In this document: positions 55,653-64,000 of the stretch, piece by piece | How positions within the stretch are numbered: the first letter of the stretch is position 1 | Layout of the letters: each line of letters begins with the position of its first letter | Source of the DNA: Amyelois transitella | Lineage: Eukaryota > Arthropoda > Insecta > Lepidoptera > Pyralidae | DNA: 64,000 bases | NCBI RefSeq assembly: GCF_032362555.1 | Contig: NC_083520.1 | Location: 9,052,001-9,116,000, forward strand | Direction of reading: 5' to 3' | The notes under the pieces: generated by a model | What the model was told of the DNA's origin: nothing | What the model saw: only the letters and a program-made list of their open reading frames with translations | Databases searched by the model: none | Program-made: the position numbers and the translations under genes

Positions 55653-57172
55653 AATCATACAAGCCTGTAAGAAATAATACGGATAACACAAAACAAGCAA
55701 ACCTATCTGTTGCTAAGTTGTCTTATCAGTCCATATGTCTGCACTACATATTTATCAATGGCGGACTACACCTTTTGATAAGTGATAAGAATGGTGTGCA
55801 TTATGATTATTGGGTTTCAGAAGACTCGCTGTCTTGCCAGCCGGCAATCTTTGCATTTCTCATACACTTATCTTGCCCCGTTAATATTTTAGTTTTTCAC
55901 ACTGCTAAGGAATGTTTAAAGTTCATTGTAGATATGATTTTTGTAGTTCTATAGCTCAATAAATTGTACATACATGTAATTTAGATATAATTAAATGCAA
56001 AAGATCGTAAGTTTATTTGTTACAACTTAATCAAGCCAAAACTAAAGACTGAATTTTTATGAAACTAATGTAGAACATGTTGGCTACATAGTTAGTCATA
56101 AAATGCATTTCTGTCTATAAATTTAGGTAGTAACTAAGTCAATATACTTATCTGAGAGATTATCATATATCATACACAATGAACAATGATGATAAGTAAT
56201 AAGGTACAACCTACAAATTGTTTGTACCTCGCAGAGAAATCAAATTTTACCGCGCTGTCATAACGTGTGTACACAACGCCTCCATGCGGTATTAAAATGA
56301 ATTTGTCAGAAACGCACTTCCGCTACATTTTTTTAAAAGTAAGCCCGTTTTGAATTTTTTTTCTTTTACTATTTTATGATAAATGTAATTCATGAAATAA
56401 ACAAATGATTTTTTAATATTTTCTTTGATTGAATAGGTAAATATTCGTTGTCACATAATTTTTTTTCGACTATATTCAAAATTCGCGCTTTGTAACTTTG
56501 ACAAGTGGATCCGACTGCGCCACCTAGTGACGAAAATTAGTAACGTCAATGAACAAAGAGAGCTAGCTAGCCACTGTAGAAATTAAGGTTGTGTTTTATC
56601 TCTGTCAGTTGTTGAAGGATAGCGTAAGAGTGAATGAGATGCAAGAATTATACTTTCGGCCATCATAACCATTTTTCTTTTCTTGTGCAACTGTTTCTCT
56701 TCGCTTCGGTTTCGGTCGTGTTCTAGTCTAGTGCAAACGCAAGGATGGGCGCCATTCGTGCGATATAATTTTCCTTTTCTCGTGAAGCGAAACTGTGCGC
56801 GTCCACTGCCGGGTGTGTAGCTATGCTATAGTGAATCTGGTGTTCGGTGCTTTCGGTCTGGCTGTGCGGTGCCGACGTGCTAGGAGCTGAGCTCGGAAGC
56901 CTGGGCTTGGCGTGCGGTGGTGCAGGCTCGGTATGGGTACAAGCTGAAGGGACGGCCGCGGCCTCCGGTGTTAGGCCGCTCGCGCTTCGCCACCGGCCCG
57001 ATGAGCGGGGCACGTTCTGCGCGGCGGAGGTTATTTTATGGGTATTTGCGTGAGTTGTCGGCGCCGCGAGCGGAAGGCACCCGAGAAAAGGTCGGTGCCG
57101 AGCGCGGGCAGGCCCGCTAAGGGCACTGCGGCGGCTGAATTGCTGCCGCGGCACATTGATCATCTGCCAGCC
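55653..57172 (+). promoter_or_regulatory. PTEN upstream region: AT-rich intergenic DNA passing into a GC-rich 5' UTR
   Basis: From 55653 to about 56560 the DNA is AT-rich with no gene. From about 56800 to 57180 it becomes GC- and CpG-rich, unlike all other intergenic DNA here, which fits a promoter-proximal 5' UTR. Upstream ATGs are present; one at about 56744 opens a seven-codon frame (MGAIRAI). An initiator-like TCAGTT occurs near 56606. The transcription start itself is not determined. Confidence 0.6.
57038..57172 (+). other. Possible N-terminal extension of PTEN with an acylation motif
   Basis: The PTEN frame stays open upstream to an ATG at 57038, adding 45 codons that start MGICVSCRRRERK. 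Gly2 with Ser6 fits the N-myristoyltransferase pattern MGxxxS; Cys4 and Cys7 are possible palmitoylation sites, followed by a basic cluster. The ATG context is weak (T at -3, G at +4). The stretch contains GTGAGT at 57050, which could instead be a splice donor, with a CTGCCAG acceptor just before 57171. Confidence 0.4.
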
Positions 57173-57278
57173 ATGGCCAACTCCATATCCAACATCAAGA
57201 TGACCAACCCAATCAAGAATATGGTCAGCCGGCAACGGATACGATATATCAAGGACGGATTTAACCTGGACTTAGCCT
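57173..57278 (+). CDS. PTEN: PTEN phosphatase, first coding exon only
   Basis: PTEN removes the 3-phosphate of PIP3 and opposes PI3K/insulin growth signalling. This exon encodes MANSISNIKMTNPIKNMVSR... and the PIP2-binding module, with the conserved RYIKDGFNLDL motif that precedes the phosphatase domain. The exon ends after one base of a Tyr codon (A-Y), the same position and phase as the end of exon 1 in vertebrate PTEN. Start: ATG 57173 has a strong context (GCCATGG). A second in-frame Met at 57200 corresponds better to the vertebrate start. The donor is GTATCCTTTT. The phosphatase (HCxxGxxR) and C2 exons lie beyond the window, so the gene is partial. Confidence 0.9.
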
Positions 57279-59143
57279 GTATCCTTTTCGTGTTTCTGTG
57301 TTGTTTCTGTGGGTGTTTAGTGATACGGTTCGAAATCGATGTCGATGGGTGAGTTTTTCCTTCATAAAACCTGATAAAGAAGTCCTTGAAGCATCATTAT
57401 GTCCTTTGGCCACTAGGTACCTCTCCATCACATCCAAGTTACCTTGGAATGAGTGTGACAACCTGCTTTGACCATCCTTTTAGTTTGTCAAGGGCATTCA
57501 ATTTATAACCTAAAAATTACAAAACTGAAATTTATAGAAATAGGAATAGTTTTCTGTTATAAATCTTCAAATACATAATTTTGAAAAGTTGATAGTAGAT
57601 ATCAATGGCTTTAACATTCAGTGCAATTAGACTATCTGACAACTCTTACTAGGTGTACAAGGTCTTAAGAAAGAAGTGTTAATTATGAGTTAATTGATTA
57701 ACTACAACTTGATTAATGTTACGTTTTCACATATAATCAATCATAATATGTGAAACTAACACAATATTGGTGTTACAATTGTTCAGTGTTTTAGAAATCT
57801 TGCATAGCAACAGCACATAACCTATAACTACACATACTCTGCTTACAAGTGTTAGCTCACACAACTAACTGATATCAAAGTACCTATATGGTTGCATACA
57901 CTTAATAAATTCTATTATCTATCAATTTTTCAATGATATTTAGATTCCAATATTGAATCAAGCTTCAAACTTGCATTCTACTGAAAAATTGCATTCAGTA
58001 TTTCCTTACCATTCGTTGGTAACATTTGGCTTTTGTTTGTCATGTGCGGAGAAACAATGAATGTTTGGTGCTAAACAAGCAGATTTATCAAGGTTATTGT
58101 TACTTTGACAATATGTAGGTGAAATAATCAATGGATTTATTTTTAATAAAAATAAGGTACACATTACATAAAATTGTAGTCCAAGTTTATTTCAATAAAT
58201 AAATATACTTACATGGAAAATATATTACATAGTGTGTGACTGTAAAATCTTGACTATGTTATTTCACAACACAGGATGTAAAGTAAATTAATTGAATGCA
58301 TGTCTATAGCGAATCCTGAAGTTTTAAATCTCAGAGCTGACAGTTGGGAATATGTTTTGTTGAAAATTGTGATATGGTGGGAAGTATTTGGAAGCTAGGT
58401 AGCATTTTTATGAGATTTATCTGAATAATTATACATTTTTAAACTGTTTTAAAAATGTCACCATCAACTAGCTACAACTGAGTAGCTTTTTCTTTTTTTC
58501 AAAGTACTGAGTTCTTATTAATATCATCATACGCTATTTAAATTTCAAAGATTTGTATCATAATTGCTTTATATTCCGTATCTTTTACACTCCTGGTGGT
58601 TACATCTTCCCTTCTCTGGAGATGTGCACAGGATACACCCTTTGCCATGACTCCGGATTGGGTCCATCCATGTCTATTAGACAGCGATAAATATATGTCA
58701 ACCACATTTAATTTTTATCAATAAAAATTTGCTTTATAATGTTGCAAATTGTTCATAAAAAACATATACGCGCAGAGATGTTTGATCTTTTTATCTTTTG
58801 TATATATTTTAATTATATTTGCCAACAATCCTAATACTAATTCTTACAGTCTTGTATCTCCCTATATATGAATATGCTATACTTTGAACTATTGTATTAG
58901 CAAATGGACCTGTAAGTTAAAATTCTTTATATTAAAAAATGATTGACAGTGTCACTAGATCAATACCAAACCCATAAAATGATAATTAGAGAATGATTGG
59001 CTGCTTATAAGCATCATGAGAAAAAAAAATTCAGTTCAATGATACTAGGTATAATTATACAGTAACATCCTTGGCACAGGCACATTCTCAAGGACTTGCC
59101 TCTGTCTACCCTGTAATGGCTACAGACATGATTATATGTATGA

Positions 59144-59348
59144 CTAGAAGCCGCCCGCGACTTCGTCCGCATGGAATCCCTATCAATCCCGCGGGAACTC
59201 TGGGATAAAAAGTAGCCTATGTGTTATTCTGGGTCTTCAGCTACCTACATACCAAATTTCATGGTAATCGGTTCAGTAGTTTTTGCGTGAAAGAGTAACA
59301 AACATCCATACATCCATACAAACTTTCGCCTTTATAATAGTAGTAGGA
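59144..59348 (-). mobile_element. Short non-autonomous Helitron, 205 bp, reversed
   Basis: On the minus strand it starts TCCTACTACTATTATAAAGG after an A and ends GCGGGCGGCTTCTAG before a T. The internal CATGCGGACGAAGTCGCGGG resembles the Lep1 3' end. Confidence 0.75.
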
Positions 59349-60912
59349 TTTTATGAATAGTACCAAGTTAAAGCAAAGATAATTCAGATTAAGATAACCA
59401 ATATAAGATGAACTTAAAACAGTATGGCAAAGTGCTTCAATAAGGTTCAGGGTAGAATGGATGTTTGTTAGATGCTCATATTAAACTTTAAATAGCTTAT
59501 GTTTACAAGTGACAGATCTCATTGATTCTTTGAACTGTGGTCACAGGTAAACCATGTCCTTTTTTAGACACAGATAAAATTAGGATAAACAGCAGATAAC
59601 CAGAATATAATCTTATACATCTGAATCATATGTAATTGTTATACAAGATGAAAGTACTTCCCTTAGTCACCTTATAAAATTCCAATATTAAAGAGATCAG
59701 CTTCTATTCTCATGTGCCTAAACAACATTTTGACACTAAACTTTCTGTTTCAATCAAGAAATACTCAAATATGTTCATAAACAATTACTTTGTGCTGTAT
59801 TAATTTCTGGGGATAACAAATTTGGCAGTCTTATAAGGTCATTCACCCAACTAAGTACATAAGTAAAATAGGAATAACATATGTATAATGTCCTATCAGC
59901 TTGATAGCATTTTTATGTATTGTCACAATTTATTGTTATGTGAATTGTCTGAGGAATCTCAAGATAATTTATGCTAGCTGTGCCCTGGGTCTTTATTTCT
60001 TTAATGAGTTAGATAAGATAAGTAAATATCATTATTTTAGGCCATTTCTTTTTTGTTTTCATTGTGACACAATTAGTCAAATACCAAAAATAGTTACAAT
60101 AGTTCTAATAATAATAAGTTATAGCCGTGTATAATCCAGCAGGATAAACAAACTTTTATATAAAATTCTCTTTTTTTTTTGCCTGCAAAAGTTTTTCACT
60201 TGGGCATTAGTAGTGTGGAAAGATTAAAAAAGTGACATTTTACATACTTGCTTGCAAAACAACACTCTTTGCGCATTAGGGTAAAATATATTGCAAAAAA
60301 AAAGATTTATTAAAAATCATGTCCTGTTAAGTACTTGCGAAACGGTCTTGTAAGGGCCCATGCACACTACGCAATCTGTTGCTGTTTAGATTGAATCAAA
60401 TCTTTATCCCAATATGTAACAATGCAAAGTAATGTTTATTAGGTGTTTGTGTGTATTACATTTTGAGCCAGCAAAATTTACCGTTTGTGGGGTTTTCAGT
60501 TTAAATTGATATACTTTAAGCGCAACATTTTGCAAATAAAGAACTAGATATGTAATTCAGTTCAGTAAGTGCAGTAGCATAAAGTCAATTCGATTATTAA
60601 TCCATCCAGCTAAACATGGGCTTTGAGTTGTTTAAGACAGTTTTCTCTGACCACCTCTGTCATATAGCCCCAATAAGCCATTTCTTTTAAGCTATTACAC
60701 TTGTCTGGTGTAGACGATACGCTGACAAACATCAAATATTTTCGTCGATTTCTACAATGCCAGTGACAGATTAGGCCAAGTCGGCCTTCTTACGCTGAGG
60801 TTGTGTGACCTCGAAATCTGTGCATCTTGCTGACTGCATCTAGTCGCCGCAAAAAAACCTAGTGTGCACTAGCCTTTAAGCTGAAACTAATTTTGTGGTC
60901 ACTCATCTAATG

Positions 60913-60979
60913 ATGAGATTGCTGCATTCATTAAATGAAATGCAAATAGCATTTCATTTAATGAATGCAGCAATCTCAT
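60913..60979. repeat. Perfect 31-bp inverted repeat, 5-base loop
   Basis: Arms 60913-60943 and 60949-60979 are exact inverses (ATGAGATTGCTGCATTCATT...) around AAATA. It is in PTEN intron 1, with no matching repeat family elsewhere in the window. Confidence 0.97.
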
Positions 60980-62617
60980 AATCACTACATATAATAATAA
61001 TTTGCAGTTTTTTTTTTTTAATTACCAAACAGTTTATTTCAAAATTGTAAATAATGCTTTTTTATTTTAATATGAAAAAGAAAGGCTATTTCTGTATGTA
61101 GTGTTCAGTGGCAATTATTAGAACTATTGTAACAATTGTTTGTATTTGACTGTTTGTGCCAAAACAAAAAAAAGGAATTCTAACCTAACCTATGTATAGC
61201 TGCTATATTTTAAAATTGGTTCAGTAAACGTAACAAAAATATATATCTCACTTTATATATCTAATTTTGGCTTTCACATTGTTTTCACAAATTCTACACA
61301 GAAATAGAATCCCTAGTCTTTAAAGTTAAAAAAAGAATAAGCTATATGAGTTCTTTACTGTTTTTGGAAAGTTAAGGACAATACATATATCTACTATTTT
61401 TTTAATGTTCTTTTATATTTCGCCTGCATGCATTGTTGTAAAAATCATTTATCACTGCCAGAAACGAGGTGAATGTCTGGTTAAAAATAACAAAGGAAAT
61501 TATTCTAAAACATATTTTTTTACATAAATAAAAATTTCTAAGGGTCATTGAACTGCAATTGTACAAAAAGTTTTTATTCACACAGCGGGCGTTGCAGTAC
61601 AATAAAAAATCTGCATTATTAACAATGCCATAAACTGGCAAGTTAAATAAAAAAAAAGTTTTCAACGTCAATTGTTTCGAATGCAGACAAGGTGATGATC
61701 AAACCTGATTTTATTCAAATGCAGTACGGTTCAAAATTAAATGTAGTTGTACAAAGACTTTTACCGTCGGCTGTACTTGTCACGCGTATTGTACAAATAG
61801 CGGTGTTGCCGTGTAGTCATGCTATGATGGATACTTTTTGTTGCTAAGGGGGTTTTATTCGTAAGTTTCGACGAATGATTGCGAGGAACGGGTTACGTAT
61901 GAAAATTGGAAAGTTCACAATATCTGAAATTAAAAAATAATCTTGAAGTACTAAACTAAAAAAACAGCATCGCTTTTTAAAATTTTATTTCATTTGAAAA
62001 GATCTTGTCATATATTGGTTTAGTCCAACCTTACTATATGCACGTGCGAAGTTATCTTGATTTTTTTAAAGATCCATCCAGTAGAAACAGAAGTGTATAG
62101 CACCACTTTCTCATCATCCAGACGTGGGTAAGTCAGGTTATTACGCGGAACGAAGTGACTAGTCTGACCTCTGTGACTCAGTTAGGGGCAAACTGATCCT
62201 CGTTCAATCATGCATTATGGTTGCACTAGGATATTAGGATTGCAAGCTAGTTTAGAAATTCGTACGTTTTCAAGCGACTCATAAGACATCCGGTGGCTGG
62301 GCAGGTCAAGAGTGGTTCTATTCTATAGTTGTGGGAGCAATCTCTGCAACTTCAAGCAAACGCAGGTGCAATATTTTAGTTAATTCCAAATTCGGGGTTC
62401 TAATTTCAAATATGAGCGTAATATTTTCGCCCGAGAGCGGCGCGCCCGCGCCAAGGTCGCTGAGATGTAGTGAAATTAACTTACGACTCTACCGCGCATA
62501 GCAACAATGCCTGATTTACATAACTGAGCCTCTCAGCGACTCTCTTAATTAACTTTTAGCAAGCGCATGGGCCTAGGAGGAGTATCTTTGTTGACTGCGG
62601 AAATTTTGCGAAATTTG

Positions 62618-62657
62618 AGGTATGCGTGAATAAACTAAAATTTATTCACGCATACCT
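62618..62657. repeat. Perfect 17-bp inverted repeat, 6-base loop
   Basis: AGGTATGCGTGAATAAA and its inverse flank CTAAAA. Weaker complementarity continues outward (AAATTTTG / AAAATTTT). Confidence 0.93.
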
Positions 62658-64000
62658 ACTACCTAAAATTTTCAAAAGACCAAAAGCACAAAAGAACTTA
62701 GAATTAGTGCATGAACATTGCACATGCAATGTATGAATGCCATAAAAAATGATATAAAGTATCCACAAAAAAACTGTTTTCTCTCAAACATTTTTCTATA
62801 ACTAATGTGTAGGGAGAGTTATACCATACGCGAACACATATTTCATCAAATAAAAAAAAGACAAAAGCACTATGGCAAATAATTGACAGACTGAACGCAG
62901 TTAAATCAAAGAGCACCGTTAGTTCGCGTGCATTTTTATTTCATTAGTTTTTGCATTAAAATGCTTATATTGTTATTAAAAGAAGGGAAATGTGCAATGA
63001 ATTTATTGTTTTATAATTTTTTTCATTTTCATCTTAGCTTTATCTATTAGGACAACTAAGTACAAACTTAATAATTACTTACCTCTTACTTGCCTAAAAC
63101 TAATTTCTAATAGGTACTCCTCTTTTTGCGTTAAAGAGAAATAAATTCCCCAAAGAAATTGTCTATCGGAGATAGAATTGGTGGATTCTAATTACGGCAA
63201 TGAATGGTTGAAATTAAGTTAATATTATTCGTCAGCACACGAAATGGCACAGATTAATAATCCACATCCCACAGGAGCGAAATATTATGATTTTGTAACT
63301 TAATTAAAATCTAATCTCGACTTTGGGCCCTTTGCGTTCGTGTTTACTCATTCCACTGTAAATTTTATTTACCTTCAGTAATTTTATTCATTGTATTATT
63401 ATATCGAGGAGTATTCCTACTCATGTTTTTCTGATTTTGAGTATCTCGTTTTATTTTGAGTTGATCGTAAAAAGAAAATGATATTACCTATTTGTTTCAG
63501 AAAAAATGTTTCGGTACCTACCTACATAGATGCAATCACCTCTTTATCATATTAAAAAGTAACAAAGGCATTACTTCTGAATGTCTATTCAATATCTGCC
63601 AATAGTTTTGAGTTTTTTCGTTACAGACATACAAATCTTTTATCTTTATTATAAGTGAGGATTTACAGAATAATAAAAGGAAGTTTTCATTTCGTACATG
63701 CACCATCGTTAAAGTATTGATTTTATCCACACAAAGGTTCATTCATAATGGGTATTTCTTAAATCAGTCCCAGAAAACTAAAAAAAGTTTTCATTTTTAT
63801 GTGGTCTTGCGATGTAGACGTATATTATAGTATACCAAATGTGTATTTTTGGCTAACACCCACGTCCCTTCTTTGAAATTATGTTTATTATCCTCAGCAG
63901 AATTATTACCAAGTTCAGGTTGAATTGGATCAGCATTATTTGTGCTGTGAGCCTGTCACGTGCAGATGTTAACCGTACAATCGGACGCCTTGAACGAGGA

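Larger units (their letters stand above)
57279..64000 (+). other. PTEN intron 1 (U12-type donor), continuing past the window
   Basis: More than 6.7 kb without a recognisable exon. It starts GTATCCTTTT, the minor-spliceosome consensus. Contents: a family-E fragment (58590-58670), a 205-bp Helitron (59144-59348), a perfect 31-bp hairpin (60913-60979) and a 17-bp hairpin (62618-62657). I looked for the expected next exon (Tyr-Ile... Asn-Ile-Ile-Ala-Met-Gly) and did not see it. A gene nested on either strand was also not seen. Confidence 0.75.

Noticed and set aside
56723-57235. 170-aa minus-strand frame and two plus-strand frames (56847, 56917) in the PTEN 5' region
   Set aside because: GC-rich DNA leaves long frames open by chance. 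None shows a domain and they overlap the PTEN 5' UTR and exon.

Overview
This window is nuclear DNA of an insect, almost certainly a moth or butterfly (Lepidoptera). The reasons are AT-rich intergenic DNA, short GT-AG introns, conserved animal genes, and many interspersed repeats of lepidopteran type, including short Helitrons of the Lep1 kind (TCTATACTAATATTATAAAG start, CTAG end, inserted between A and T) and tRNA-derived SINEs.

Layout. 1-2908: repeat-bearing intergenic DNA. 2909-6207 (+): a secreted AA15 copper monooxygenase (chitin/cellulose LPMO) in three exons. 6208-12187: intergenic. 22137-12188 (-): the AAA ATPase nmd/ATAD1/Msp1 in eight exons, with a 5'-truncated LINE (13375-15096) in intron 6. 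36406-24837 (-): an MFSD6-like major facilitator protein in ten exons. 36895-47400 (+): the nucleolar protein NOM1 in thirteen exons, head-to-head with the MFSD6-like gene across a 488-bp shared promoter region. 47401-51273: intergenic. 51274-55650: a complete pogo-superfamily DNA transposon with 24-bp perfect terminal inverted repeats and TA target duplications, encoding an intact 873-aa transposase on the minus strand. 57173-57278 (+): the first coding exon of PTEN. The rest of the window (57279-64000) is PTEN intron 1, with no second exon recognised.

The host genes do unrelated jobs and show no sign of being a functional cluster: extracellular polysaccharide oxidation, extraction of mislocalised tail-anchored proteins from mitochondria, transport, pre-ribosome maturation, and phosphoinositide signalling. 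I assembled their exon models by hand. In all four complete models the phases join without a frameshift.

Most interesting signals. (1) Partial tandem exon duplications, decayed to different degrees, lie in introns next to the parent exon in three neighbouring genes: nmd exon 4, MFSD6-like exon 4 (two copies), NOM1 exon 6 (two copies) and NOM1 exon 10. A degenerate array carrying the end of the nmd coding region also lies downstream of nmd. (2) A Helitron sits inside the NOM1 exon-6 array, and its exact empty site is preserved 165 bp away. (3) The PTEN reading frame stays open upstream to an ATG whose product would begin MGICVSCRRRERK, a motif fitting N-myristoylation plus palmitoylation. (4) NOM1 intron 2 and PTEN intron 1 both begin GTATCCTTTT, the minor (U12) spliceosome donor. 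The NOM1 intron also has a matching branch site. (5) Several perfect fold-back hairpins with 4-9 nt loops suggest recent template-switch events.
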